Of a stretch of DNA of 64,000 nucleotides, positions 35,115 through 43,742 are shown in pieces (position 1 is the first letter of the stretch; every line of letters starts with the position of its first letter). The position numbers were made by a program, and so were the translations under genes. Source of the DNA: Cysteiniphilum sp. JM-1 (GTDB lineage Bacteria; Pseudomonadota; Gammaproteobacteria; Francisellales; Francisellaceae); the NCBI RefSeq assembly GCF_008711525.1, contig NZ_VXKS01000008.1, forward strand, positions 46,264 through 110,263, given 5' to 3'. Below the pieces are notes generated by a model that saw only the letters and a list, made by a program, of their open reading frames with translations, had not been told where the DNA came from and did not search any database.

Positions 35115-35390
35115 TCAACTTTCTTCGCCAAATCGATCCTGAATTAGCACTCTGATGGCATCTAGTGCCTCTTCTTGATCATCACCTTCCGCAGTTAAAC
35201 GAATAGATGTGCCACAACTAGCTCCAAGCATCATCAATCCCATAATACTTTTGCAATTTGCCTTAACACCAGTTTTTACAACTTCGACTTCGATTTCACT
35301 ACCAAAACGAAGCGCTAAATTAACCAACTTTGAGGCTGCTCGCGCATGTAACCCTAATTGATTAATCAATACCAAATCAATCTCTTTCAT
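35115..35390 (-). CDS. ptsH: Phosphocarrier protein HPr (NPr-like)
   Basis: The 91-residue protein has the active-site His15 in LGLHARAASKLV and the regulatory serine (Ser48 here, Ser46 in HPr) in NCKSIMGLMMLGA. It would carry phosphate between EI and EIIA proteins; EI is not in the window. A longer version from GTG 35405 overlaps the EIIA-Man stop by four bases (GTGA) and is also possible. It is the last gene of the hpf-ptsN-hprK-rapZ-EIIA-Man-HPr cluster. The presence of HprK nearby makes the serine a likely phosphorylation site. Confidence 0.93.
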   Translation of the reverse strand: MKEIDLVLINQLGLHARAASKLVNLALRFGSEIEVEVVKTGVKANCKSIMGLMMLGASCGTSIRLTAEGDDQEEALDAIRVLIQDRFGEES

Positions 35391-35401
35391 TTGTGTTTCT
35401 T

Positions 35402-35797
35402 TCACTTATCACCTTCTTCTAATACGATGCATGCCTTTGATGCATCATAAACTCTTCCTGCAAGCTCATCTAAAGATAGCGCCTGCTTATGATATGTCAA
35501 TGCCTTTAAAAGCATCGGCATATTAAGCCCTGTAATAACGGCTAGATTATATGCACGCATAAATGATTGTGTCACATTCGTTGGCGTTGCCCCAAAAAGA
35601 TCAGTCAATACCAAAAAGCCATCACAATCAGGCATGCTTTTGAATGCGTTTTCAACACGAACCAACAATTCCGGCTGATCATATGAGCAGGAAGATACTA
35701 CTTGGATATAGTCTTTTTGAATCTCAACCAAACGCGTCGCTACTTCAAGCATGGACTGCCCAATGCGACCATGCGTAATCAGTACAACTCCAATCAT
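35402..35797 (-). CDS. PTS EIIA component, mannose-type fold
   Basis: A 131-residue EIIA-Man domain: MIGVVLITHGRIGQSMLEVA with the phosphorylated His9, and GFLVLTDLFGATPTNVTQSFM near residue 62. It is a lone EIIA with no IIB, IIC or IID partners, as in the nitrogen-type PTS of betaproteobacteria and other phyla. It overlaps the rapZ stop by four bases (35794-35797). It probably senses phosphorylation state for regulation rather than sugar transport. Confidence 0.9.
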   Translation of the reverse strand: MIGVVLITHGRIGQSMLEVATRLVEIQKDYIQVVSSCSYDQPELLVRVENAFKSMPDCDGFLVLTDLFGATPTNVTQSFMRAYNLAVITGLNMPMLLKALTYHKQALSLDELAGRVYDASKACIVLEEGDK

Positions 35798-36687
35798 CCT
35801 TTTAACTCCCTATGACTCACAATCACATTATTGAAACTTGCTCTTAATTGATCAGCCAACTGCTCAACAATATATACTGATCGATGTTGACCTCCTGTGC
35901 AACCAACGGCGATATCAATATAGCTTTTGCCTTGCTGCTGTTGTAGCTCACACCACTTCAAAACAAACTTGCTGATATCAATTATCATCTCTAACACTTG
36001 TGGCTGCTTTTGCAAATATTCAATCACATCAAAATCAAGCCCTGTTTGCAGGCGTAAACGTTTATCCCAATAGGGGTTAGGCAGACTCCTGACATCAAAA
36101 AGATAATCGGCCTTTTGTGGCATCCCATATTTAAAGCCAAAGGAGAAAATCTTAAGTTGACTGGATAATTGATCTTTCCCTAGGAGTTTTTGACAGACGA
36201 TTTCTCTGAGCTCTTGTAAACTTAAGTTGGTTGTATCCAACGTATAGTCAGCAATACTCGCATAGCTTTCCAAAATCGTAAACTCTCTATCAATTGCATG
36301 TTCTAGCGTTGTTGTTTTATCAGAAAAAGGATGACGTCTACGTGTTTCATCATAGCGTTTTATCAGTACATTTCTACTGGCTTCGATATACCAGTAGGCA
36401 AGATGCACACGATACTTTTCCTGTAAGCGTTTAACATCATACGTATCATTGCCTAAAAATGAATGAGGTGCCAATGAAACGACAATATTTTGTTTGTATT
36501 GCGGATTGCTTAAAACATACGCAAGCGTTTCTTCCAATAAAAATAAAGGCAGATTTTCAATACAGAAAAAGCCCTGATCTTCCAATATACTCAAAACAGT
36601 TGACTTGCCAGCACCAGAAACACCAGCCAAGAGCACAACCGATTTGGATGCACTATTCACGCAATTTTTACCATTTCCACTCATCAT
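35794..36687 (-). CDS. rapZ: RapZ-type nucleotide-binding protein (RNase adapter)
   Basis: RapZ/YvcJ family, 297 residues. The N-terminal P-loop is GVSGAGKST (residues 22-30); then come EASRNVLIKRYDETRRRHPF, DTTNLSLQELREIV, FSFGFKYGMPQKADYLFDVRSLPNP and GCTGGQHRSVYIVE. In E. coli it binds the sRNA GlmZ and delivers it to RNase E to control glmS; sRNA targets here are unknown. It is embedded in the PTS regulatory cluster, with a 30-base gap after hprK. Confidence 0.94.
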   Translation of the reverse strand: MMSGNGKNCVNSASKSVVLLAGVSGAGKSTVLSILEDQGFFCIENLPLFLLEETLAYVLSNPQYKQNIVVSLAPHSFLGNDTYDVKRLQEKYRVHLAYWYIEASRNVLIKRYDETRRRHPFSDKTTTLEHAIDREFTILESYASIADYTLDTTNLSLQELREIVCQKLLGKDQLSSQLKIFSFGFKYGMPQKADYLFDVRSLPNPYWDKRLRLQTGLDFDVIEYLQKQPQVLEMIIDISKFVLKWCELQQQQGKSYIDIAVGCTGGQHRSVYIVEQLADQLRASFNNVIVSHRELKG

Positions 36688-36717
36688 AATTTGCTCAGTT
36701 TACCAAAGCTTTCGTAT

Positions 36718-37164
36718 TTACCCTAATTTATTTTGCAACTGCTTAGCACACTCATGCCAAGCTTTATTAAAGACATCCATTTCAATCAAAGGTAAAGCTA
36801 GGGTTTGTGCTTTGTTAATATATTTTGGATCTTTCTCTTGACGATATAAATAGATCACATGGCTAATGACAGCCTGATCTAGTGCTTTTTCAACTTGAAT
36901 AAAACCTTTCTTTTTATGATGCATAACACCAAAATATTGTTCATTACATAAGATTCCTTGGTAAATATCATTTATTTGAGCGACTCTCACCAAGTCATCT
37001 GCCACAAGATAAAAATCAAAATACTTAATTAAATAATCACATAATTCGGTTTTACCAACATTTGGCGCACCAATGACCAATAATCCTGTGCCTATATTAT
37101 TAGTCACAAAGCTTGCATGCCAATATTGCATTGTTTTTCTTAATTTATTAACAGGGTTAAGCAT
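36718..37164 (-). CDS. hprK: Short HPr kinase/phosphorylase-like protein
   Basis: Only 148 residues, about half the length of the Gram-positive or Neisseria enzyme: the N-terminal domain is absent, as in alphaproteobacterial HprK. The P-loop is GAPNVGKTE (residues 32-40) and the conserved strand after it is FYLVADDLVRVAQ (about 50-62). The usual HprK capture/signature loop is hard to recognise; GVMHHKKKGFIQVEKA lies at that position. It overlaps ptsN by eight bases. If active, it would phosphorylate the serine of HPr encoded in the same cluster. A diverged, inactive or HPr-unrelated kinase cannot be excluded. Confidence 0.75.
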   Translation of the reverse strand: MLNPVNKLRKTMQYWHASFVTNNIGTGLLVIGAPNVGKTELCDYLIKYFDFYLVADDLVRVAQINDIYQGILCNEQYFGVMHHKKKGFIQVEKALDQAVISHVIYLYRQEKDPKYINKAQTLALPLIEMDVFNKAWHECAKQLQNKLG

Positions 37165-37609
37165 TACCTAAGAAAAGCTGATAAAGCGCTTCATTTGAAT
37201 TGGCATCTTTGATTTTCTCAAGCACGCCTTCCTGCTTCAGAAACTTCACTAATTCAGCCATAAACTTAATATGCACATCATTGACGTTCTGTGGAAAAAT
37301 TGCGGCAATTATGATACTAACTTTACGATCTTCCTCACCATATTCAATGGCTTCTTCCAAGGTTAACACAGCCAAACGCGTCATTGTTAAGCCTTCAATT
37401 CGGCAGTGAGGTACGGCAACCTCTTTGCCGATAGCAGTATTACCAATACGCTCACGTTCAAAAAGTTTCTGATAAATCGTATCCGAAGTGATATCGATAT
37501 CATCATCTTTTAATAACTGGCTTAATACCTCGAAAACGCGCTTTTGACTTTGCAAGGCTGCTTTGTTAATAACACGCTGTGGAGAAATAAACGAAGATAA
37601 GAAATTCAT
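37157..37609 (-). CDS. ptsN: PTS EIIA-Ntr
   Basis: A 150-residue EIIA-Ntr (fructose-type EIIA fold). The phosphorylated histidine is His68 in EVAVPHCRIEG; ISIIIAAIFPQNVNDVHIKFMAELVKFL and DANSNEALYQLFLG are typical. It is the terminal acceptor of the nitrogen PTS and regulates potassium transport and sigma-54 related functions in other gammaproteobacteria. rpoN, its usual neighbour, is not visible. It starts after hpf on the same strand. Confidence 0.93.
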   Translation of the reverse strand: MNFLSSFISPQRVINKAALQSQKRVFEVLSQLLKDDDIDITSDTIYQKLFERERIGNTAIGKEVAVPHCRIEGLTMTRLAVLTLEEAIEYGEEDRKVSIIIAAIFPQNVNDVHIKFMAELVKFLKQEGVLEKIKDANSNEALYQLFLGNA

Positions 37610-37651
37610 AGGTTTATGGTTGATTATTCAACGAAATGGTGCGTTATTCTA

Positions 37652-38008
37652 TCAACGTTCCTCGTCAATATCCACTACTTCGTCATCGGCCATTAATGCT
37701 TCGGCTTCAGGGCGCTCAGCACGATGATCTTTTAATTTTTGCTTATGCTTTCTTACTTGAGCATCTAGCTTATCTTGCAACATATCAATAGTTGCGTACA
37801 TATCTTGAGAGTCTGACTTAGCCACAAACTCAGTCCCTGGCACATTAATCACGGCCTCAGCCATTTGCTTGCCTTTCTCAACCGACAGAATAACGCGTGC
37901 AGCAATAATATGGTCAAAGTGATTGTCAAGCTTACTCAACTTTTCATCGACATATTGCTTTAATGCAGGGGTAACTTCTAAATGACGACCTGTAATTTGA
38001 ATTTGCAT
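37652..38008 (-). CDS. hpf: Ribosome hibernation promoting factor (HPF/YfiA family)
   Basis: 118 residues starting MQIQITGRHLEVTPALKQYV, the standard HPF beginning, with LDNHFDHIIAARVILSVEKGKQMAEAVINVPGT and LDKLDAQVRKHKQKLKDHRA-like helices. It binds the 30S decoding site and dimerises or silences ribosomes in stationary phase. The ATG at 38008 sits just after GGAGG, so the frame's upstream ATG at 38023, which contains that Shine-Dalgarno, is not the start. This is the first gene of the PTS-regulatory cluster. Confidence 0.94.
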   Translation of the reverse strand: MQIQITGRHLEVTPALKQYVDEKLSKLDNHFDHIIAARVILSVEKGKQMAEAVINVPGTEFVAKSDSQDMYATIDMLQDKLDAQVRKHKQKLKDHRAERPEAEALMADDEVVDIDEER

Positions 38009-38123
38009 AGTGCAGTCCTCCATTGTATAGCCACGAGTATCGTGGGGGTTTGTAAGTCAACTTTGAATAATTCAAAGATAGCGCCAACACGCATGAATTG
38101 CCAGCAAGTTCAGCATAATTTTA

Positions 38124-38627
38124 TCAATTATTTTCTTGTGATTGTGCTTGATTTTTTGAATTCGTTGGCTCTTGGGCTTTACTCTTGTCATTTTCATTTG
38201 CATTAAAATAGTTATCTATTTTTTCAGCGCCTTTTTGTGCCGCCTCTTTAGTGTTTTGCCAGCCTTCAGCTGCTAATTTTTTAGTTTTCTCCCAAGCATC
38301 ATTGCTAGCATCTTTAGTATTTTGCCAACCTTCAGCAGTTGCTGATTTTGTTTTATCCCAGCCCTGCTGCGCATAGTCGCCCGCCTTATTGGCAGCATCT
38401 TTAGCTACTTGCGTCCCTGAACTTGCGGTATCTGACACATTTTGTTTAAACAACTCCCAGTTGCTACCAAAATTGCAATCACTGGTTTTTGCTGAGCAGC
38501 TTTGTGTTGCCGGATTATCTTCTACTTTAGCCTGATCATTTGCTTTAGCAGTAGTGTCTGCAACACTTAAACCTGCAGCCAACAAAACAAAAACTGGAAC
38601 CGCAAGATATTTCTTAATTGTCCGCAT
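38124..38627 (-). CDS. Exported LEA-like protein with 11-residue tandem repeats
   Basis: A 167-residue protein with a signal peptide (MRTIKKYLAVPVFVLLAAGLSVAD, cleavage near residue 23). Residues 89-133 consist of an 11-residue repeat with Trp at positions 90, 101, 112 and 123 (GWDKTKSATAE, GWQNTKDASND, AWEKTKKLAAE, GWQNTKEAAQK), the period seen in group 3 LEA and apolipoprotein-like amphipathic helices. It is Lys/Ala/Glu/Asp-rich, with two cysteines before the repeats (TQSCSAKTSDC), and would be a long amphipathic periplasmic helix. The last 30 residues are polar and disordered. Similar repeat proteins are annotated as desiccation or stress proteins, but function here is unknown. Its coding frame follows a structured region 170 bases upstream. 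Confidence 0.65.
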   Translation of the reverse strand: MRTIKKYLAVPVFVLLAAGLSVADTTAKANDQAKVEDNPATQSCSAKTSDCNFGSNWELFKQNVSDTASSGTQVAKDAANKAGDYAQQGWDKTKSATAEGWQNTKDASNDAWEKTKKLAAEGWQNTKEAAQKGAEKIDNYFNANENDKSKAQEPTNSKNQAQSQENN

Positions 38628-38796
38628 AATCTATCACATGTTTTTTTAGAACTAAGTACCTTATCTTTTAGCAAAGCCCTTGCTAGAAAGCAAATACAGA
38701 TCATGTTTCTTTGATCTTTTTGAGTATGAGAATTTTTTTTAGAATTATTTTGATATCTTAAGCTTATCTTAATATTGGCTTGTGATACTGACATCA

Positions 38797-38952
38797 CTCA
38801 AGGGGATCACGATCACAGAGCAAACTTTTTTCTCTCTCCCTTCTCTTTCAGTATGTCCTGTGATCGTAACCTTGAGACCATGAAATTACCTTGCAGTATA
38901 CTCCCTCCCTTCTCATCATCTATATACTGCAAGGTGATCTCTTCTTATCACC
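38797..38952. ncRNA. Candidate structured RNA: three consecutive stem-loops with pyrimidine-rich loops
   Basis: Hairpin 1: CTCAAGG (38797-38803) pairs with CCTTGAG (38870-38876) and CGATCACAG (38810-38818) pairs with CTGTGATCG (38858-38866). Hairpin 2: ACCTTGCAGTATA (38888-38900) pairs perfectly with TATACTGCAAGGT (38923-38935), 13 base pairs. Hairpin 3: GGTGAT/ATCACC (38933-38952) shares GGT with hairpin 2, so the two compete over three bases. The loops of hairpins 1 and 2 both contain CTCCCTTCTC (38836-38845 and 38905-38914). On the plus strand these are C/U-rich, able to pair with Shine-Dalgarno sequences; on the minus strand they read GAGAAGGGAG. A -10-like GATACT with TG upstream (38781-38789) lies just before. 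The strand of transcription is not decided. No good T-run terminator is seen. Confidence 0.45.
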
Positions 38953-39037
38953 ACTATATTAGACCAACTGAAATTCCCGACTTTTTGTAAGAATTTAGAA
39001 AGCTACCGGCTACGTGTTTGTTGCGTTGAATTTAGCT

Positions 39038-39116
39038 GCAAAAACTCAATCATTCACGCGCACGAGAAGTTCAACAGTAGAAATTCTGTAAAATCAAATC
39101 GTTTGCGTGCAGTATA
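39038..39116. repeat. Dispersed CTGTAAAATGGTTTG-family repeat, long copy 4
   Basis: Runs from GCAAAAACTCAATCATTCA through AGAAATTCTGTAAAAT to GTTTGCGTGCAGTATATTA and touches the hrpA stop. Relative to the other copies it has five extra bases (CAAAT) between the TAAAAT and GTTTG parts. Confidence 0.6.
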
Positions 39117-42100
39117 TTACAACGCTTGAATCCTTTTTTTCAATCGCGTTGTTGACACCGTTTCAATGGTTTTAACATCCTGACTATACCATGAGATCCA
39201 TAGCTCATACCTAAGCCAATGAATCTCATCAATCTCAAGGGTGTTAATCACGCCTTTTTGTTGCATTTTTTGCTTAAGCAAATGAATGAGTTCCTCTTGT
39301 TCAATTTGATATTGGCGATCCTGTTTTGCCGCTCTTGGTGCCTTATCCAAGCGATTACTAAGTGCTTCTAGATAGAGTGAAATACGCTGCAACCAATGAT
39401 AAGGCGTTTTAACAATAAAGCCTTTATAAACCAAACTATCAACGATAGTACGCACTTCTTGATAAAGTGCTAATAAATCAAAAGGCAATTTCTTGCGATT
39501 AAGTAATTTATGTAAGCTTTGATAGCTTAACATTAAGGCTTCAATATCACTGCATAGATTTTCGATCGTTGATACCAACTGACCTCTTCCTGAATCATGC
39601 ATCGCATTAAACTGCCCGCGCGTGCGCACAACAGGCTTTTTCTCAATCGCAAAAGCAATATCATAGGCTTTGGCAATTAACTCATCCTGCCATTTCGTCT
39701 CTTTGATAAGACTAAATAATAAATGTAAGTTTTTATTATGCGCAATGCGCTCGATCAATGTGCGATTGATATGTGAACAGGCAAGCATCAACAGCTTACG
39801 TGTCGCAAGCCTTGTCGATATCTCTGCTTCAAGTGCTGTTGATTTTTGCGTTAGTACCACACCATCCTCACGTGTCTCAATACATGGATAAACACTTAGT
39901 TTAATGCCGTGTTCTGTGACATCACGCGTTAATGCAATCTCACCAAAATCCCACGCTTGAAAAAGTGTATCATTGTTCTTTTTAGTAACGCTTACCTGTG
40001 GACGTTCAACACCACGCAATTGATCGCGAATCACGCTTAGATCACGCCCTTCAGACAGCACCTTGTTTTGCGAATCAACCACACGATAGTTCATATATAA
40101 ATGCGCCTCAATTGCCGCATCCTGCCAAACACTTGAATCAAATGAAATACCGGTAATACGCACGAGTTGACGCACTAGAATATCATAAAAATTGGCAGCT
40201 AAATCAATGTCAATTGCTTCAATCACAGCTTTGGCATAATGGGGCACCGGCACACAGGCTTTACGAATATTCTTAGGTAGTGCGCGCATAAGACCAATGA
40301 TTTTTTCCTCGAGCAGTCCAGGTACAAGCCAGTCACATTGATTGGCATCAATTTGATCTAATAGCACTAATGGCACGGTCATCGTTACGCCATCATCTTT
40401 TGCTGTGGGATCAAAATGATAACTCAACGGTAACTGAAATCCGCCAAAATCAAAGAAATCAGGATAGGCGTTATCAGTCACCTCACGTGCTTCATGCTGC
40501 ATCAGACTTTTTTTGTCAAAGATCAGCTGCTCACGCTCAAGCTTTGATAAGGATTGATACCATTTTTCAAATACCACACCATTATTAATATCTACTGGAA
40601 TCAATTTATCGTAATAGCTAAATAAGGTTTCTTCATCAACAACAATATCGCGTTTACGCGCCTTATGCTCCAAGTCTTCAACCTCTTCTAACAGACTCAA
40701 ATTCTTTTGGAAAAACTCAGCATTTGTTGCAAATTCACCGTACACCAAGGCATGACGGATAAATAACTCACGTGAGACTTGTGGATCAACATCACTATAT
40801 TGCACCTTGCGATTTACCACAATATCCAAGCCATAAAGTGTAATACGCAAGCTTGCCATCACTGCTTTACGCTTTTGGCTCCAATGCGGCTCACTATAGT
40901 GCTTTTTGGTTAAGTGCTCGGCAATAGATTCTAACCAAGCAGGATCAATTTTAGCGATCATGCGCGCATAGAGTTTCGTCGTTTCGGTAATCTCAGCGGC
41001 ACATAACCATTTCGGTGTGCGTTTGAATTGCGATGAGCCGGGAAATATATAAAACTTCATGCCGCGAGCACCTAAGTATTCCTTAAGCTCATAATTAAAG
41101 CCAATATAACCCAATAATCCCGATAATAATGCTTGATGAACTTGAGCATAGCTTGATTCACTTTCTGAGATTGTCCATTTAAAGGTCTTAGCGAGATTCA
41201 ATAACTGAAAATAAACCTCACGCCATTCACGCATTCGCAAAGGAGATAAGAAATTCTTTTTGCAATACTCACGTGTTAAGCGATGAGATAAGCTTTTAGT
41301 CTCAGCATGAAAACGTTGCCATAGATTAACCACTCCCAGAAAATCCGAGTCTTGATGGTGATCTTGTTTATGCATTTCATCTGATTTTTGTTGAAACTGC
41401 ATCGGTCGCTCACGCGGATCTTGAATACTTAAAAAACTGACAATAATCAGAATCTCGCGCAAAACACCAAGTTTTGCACCACTAACCAACATTCTCGCCA
41501 AACGTGGATCTAATGGAAACTTAGCAATTTGTCGCCCTATTGGCGTGATTTGCAGATGATGTTTTTTGCTGTGTTCAGTTAACGCACCTATCTCATGCAG
41601 TAAGCGATACCCATCTTTAACCATGCGTGAATCAGGTTTCTCTAAAAAGGGAAACTTCTCGATATTACCAAGCTTTAAGGTTTCCATTTGTAAAATAACT
41701 GACGCTAAGTTCGTACGCAAAATCTCAGGATCGGTAAATGCTGCACGTGATAGAAAGTCTTCTTCTGAATAAAGTCGAATACAAATTCCTTCAGCCACGC
41801 GTCCACAACGCCCCGCTCTTTGATTGGCACTGGCTTGTGAAATTGGCTCAATCGGCAAGTGTTGCACTTTAGTGCGATAACTATATCGACTAATACGCAC
41901 ATCACCACTATCGATCACATAGCGAATACCAGGCACAGTCAATGAAGTCTCGGCAACATTCGTTGATAAAATAATGCGCCTGCCAACGCCGCGAGGATTA
42001 AATATCTTATCTTGATCGGCATTGGATAATCGCGCAAATAATGGTAGTACTTCGGTGTGTCTTAATTGCGCTTTTCTTAATACTTCTGCGGTTTCATGAA

Positions 42101-42974
42101 TATCGCGCTCCGTTGCGAGAAATACCAAAATATCACCTGGTTTTTCGTGATGTAGACTATGCACAGCGCGCAAAATCTGATCTGCTTGTGATAGCTCATC
42201 CTCAAAGTCTAGTGGGTCTTGATAACGAGTCTCAACCGGATAAGTTCGTCCCGAGACTTCAATAATTGGTGCATTAAAATGCTCAGCAAAACGCGCCTGA
42301 TCAATCGTTGCTGAAGTAATAATAAGCTTTAAATCGGGACGTTTTTTTAATATCTGATGGATATGCCCTAATAGAAAATCAATATTCAAACTGCGCTCAT
42401 GCGCCTCATCGATAATAATCACTTCATATTGCGAAAGATATTTATCATTTTGAATTTCCGCTAATAAAATACCATCGGTCATCACCTTGATAAAGGTATT
42501 GTCATTGGTTTGGTCACTAAAGCGAATCTTAAAACCTATGCCTTGCCCTAGTGGCATATTGGTCTCTTCACTTAAACGATTGGCAATGGAGCGCGCTGCT
42601 AGACGCCTTGGTTGCGTGTGTCCAATAAGCCCTTTGGCACCTAAGCCTAAATCAAGACAAATTTTGGGTAATTGCGTTGATTTTCCCGAGCCAGTTTCAC
42701 CGGCAATAATCACCACTTGGTTATCACAAATGGCTTTTTTAATCTCATCAACCCGCTGACTAACTGGTAAATCAGGATAATTAATCTTAGGCATACTCGT
42801 GCGACGCAGTGCAACCTTTTCTTTGGATTGATCCACGTCAGTGAGCAACTTTTGCCATTTATCATTATCCGTATGATGCGCTTTGGCAAGCTCGCTGAAA
42901 CGCATCATTAATCGCGCACGATCTTTTGTTTGTACATTGTTAATAACTTTTATCAATGAATTAGTGGACTGCAT
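39117..42974 (-). CDS. hrpA: ATP-dependent RNA helicase HrpA
   Basis: A 1285-residue DEAH-box helicase, the normal HrpA length. Motif I is GETGSGKSTQLPK (about residues 92-104), II is DEAHERS, III is SATID, and VI is QRAGRCGRVAEG; the helicase C, HA2 and OB-like domains follow, and DUF3418 fills the C-terminal part. It is DEAH-box protein involved in mRNA processing and, in recent work, in rescuing collided ribosomes in E. coli. The gene stands alone between the repeat at 39038 and the HigBA-like module; its start has a weak Shine-Dalgarno. Confidence 0.95.
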   Translation of the reverse strand: MQSTNSLIKVINNVQTKDRARLMMRFSELAKAHHTDNDKWQKLLTDVDQSKEKVALRRTSMPKINYPDLPVSQRVDEIKKAICDNQVVIIAGETGSGKSTQLPKICLDLGLGAKGLIGHTQPRRLAARSIANRLSEETNMPLGQGIGFKIRFSDQTNDNTFIKVMTDGILLAEIQNDKYLSQYEVIIIDEAHERSLNIDFLLGHIHQILKKRPDLKLIITSATIDQARFAEHFNAPIIEVSGRTYPVETRYQDPLDFEDELSQADQILRAVHSLHHEKPGDILVFLATERDIHETAEVLRKAQLRHTEVLPLFARLSNADQDKIFNPRGVGRRIILSTNVAETSLTVPGIRYVIDSGDVRISRYSYRTKVQHLPIEPISQASANQRAGRCGRVAEGICIRLYSEEDFLSRAAFTDPEILRTNLASVILQMETLKLGNIEKFPFLEKPDSRMVKDGYRLLHEIGALTEHSKKHHLQITPIGRQIAKFPLDPRLARMLVSGAKLGVLREILIIVSFLSIQDPRERPMQFQQKSDEMHKQDHHQDSDFLGVVNLWQRFHAETKSLSHRLTREYCKKNFLSPLRMREWREVYFQLLNLAKTFKWTISESESSYAQVHQALLSGLLGYIGFNYELKEYLGARGMKFYIFPGSSQFKRTPKWLCAAEITETTKLYARMIAKIDPAWLESIAEHLTKKHYSEPHWSQKRKAVMASLRITLYGLDIVVNRKVQYSDVDPQVSRELFIRHALVYGEFATNAEFFQKNLSLLEEVEDLEHKARKRDIVVDEETLFSYYDKLIPVDINNGVVFEKWYQSLSKLEREQLIFDKKSLMQHEAREVTDNAYPDFFDFGGFQLPLSYHFDPTAKDDGVTMTVPLVLLDQIDANQCDWLVPGLLEEKIIGLMRALPKNIRKACVPVPHYAKAVIEAIDIDLAANFYDILVRQLVRITGISFDSSVWQDAAIEAHLYMNYRVVDSQNKVLSEGRDLSVIRDQLRGVERPQVSVTKKNNDTLFQAWDFGEIALTRDVTEHGIKLSVYPCIETREDGVVLTQKSTALEAEISTRLATRKLLMLACSHINRTLIERIAHNKNLHLLFSLIKETKWQDELIAKAYDIAFAIEKKPVVRTRGQFNAMHDSGRGQLVSTIENLCSDIEALMLSYQSLHKLLNRKKLPFDLLALYQEVRTIVDSLVYKGFIVKTPYHWLQRISLYLEALSNRLDKAPRAAKQDRQYQIEQEELIHLLKQKMQQKGVINTLEIDEIHWLRYELWISWYSQDVKTIETVSTTRLKKRIQAL

Positions 42975-43111
42975 ATTCTAAGGCATATTATTTTAATTTT
43001 TCTCACAAATGGGATCATAGCACATTTACCCATTCATAAAAACATTGAAAAGTACCAATTTTGGAACTATTATAAGTTACAATTCTTTTGGTTTATTTTG
43101 GTAAATAGTCA

Positions 43112-43429
43112 ATGAATTATAAATACAAGGTTGAACTTGAAGTTGAGGTAGTTAAATACCTTAAAGCACTTAGCAAAAGTGAGTTGATAAAAGCCTACAA
43201 AGTAATAGACCTGCTACGAATGTTTGGACATGAGCTAAGCTTACCTTATAAAAAAGATATTCAAGGTAACAAACATTTAAAAGAGTTGAGAACGCCAACA
43301 GGCACTAGAATCTATTACTTTTATTTCGATGGCAAAACTTACCGCTGCATATGGGCTGGAAACAAAAACACACAGACAAAAGATATTGAGAAGGCAAAAC
43401 GCATTCTTAAAGATTTAATTGGAGGCTAA
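43112..43429 (+). CDS. HigB/RelE-type toxin (phage Gp49-like)
   Basis: A 105-residue protein of the Gp49-like HigB family: LLRMFGHELSLPYKKDIQG, LKELRTPTGTRIYYFYFDGKTY and IWAGNKNTQTKDIEKAKRIL. Such toxins cleave mRNA on the ribosome. It precedes its antitoxin, the reverse of most toxin-antitoxin pairs but normal for HigBA. The next gene starts two bases after its stop. Promoter not confidently placed; the upstream 90 bases are AT-rich. Confidence 0.82.
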   Translation: MNYKYKVELEVEVVKYLKALSKSELIKAYKVIDLLRMFGHELSLPYKKDIQGNKHLKELRTPTGTRIYYFYFDGKTYRCIWAGNKNTQTKDIEKAKRILKDLIGG

Positions 43430-43430
43430 A

Positions 43431-43742
43431 ATGAGTAAATATGACTTTATTGATTCCGAAACCCTAAAAAAAGAACTCCTTTCAAAAGAAGAAATTTCAG
43501 CAATTGAAATAGATACCACTATTGAAAGCCAAGCAATTATTGCCCGTCAAGAGCTTGCTAGTGATGTTATGGAGTATAAAAATTCGCAAGGTTTAACGCT
43601 TGAAGGCTTAGCAGAAAAACTAGGAACTAGTAAATCTCAAGCCAATCGAATTTTAAAGGCAAAAGCATCCTATAGTTTGGAAACCATTTATAGAATTTGC
43701 CGCATTATTGGCAAAAAAGAACTTACCCTAAAAATATTTTAA
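43431..43742 (+). CDS. HigA/XRE-type antitoxin
   Basis: 103 residues from ATG 43431, with GGAGG eight bases before it. The C-terminal half is an XRE helix-turn-helix: YKNSQGLTLEGLAEKLGTSKSQANRILKAKASYSLETIYRICRIIG. The N-terminal 40 residues (FIDSETLKKELLSKEEIS) should bind the toxin, so DNA binding and toxin binding are in reversed order compared with many antitoxins. Its stop overlaps the convergent RNase gene's stop by four bases. Confidence 0.82.
   Translation: MSKYDFIDSETLKKELLSKEEISAIEIDTTIESQAIIARQELASDVMEYKNSQGLTLEGLAEKLGTSKSQANRILKAKASYSLETIYRICRIIGKKELTLKIF

Noticed and set aside
38775..38990. 71-codon plus-strand frame through the three hairpins
   Set aside because: The DNA is dominated by stem and loop structure; the peptide is low-quality (Ser/Phe/His runs) and has no ribosome-binding site. 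The structure is a better explanation.
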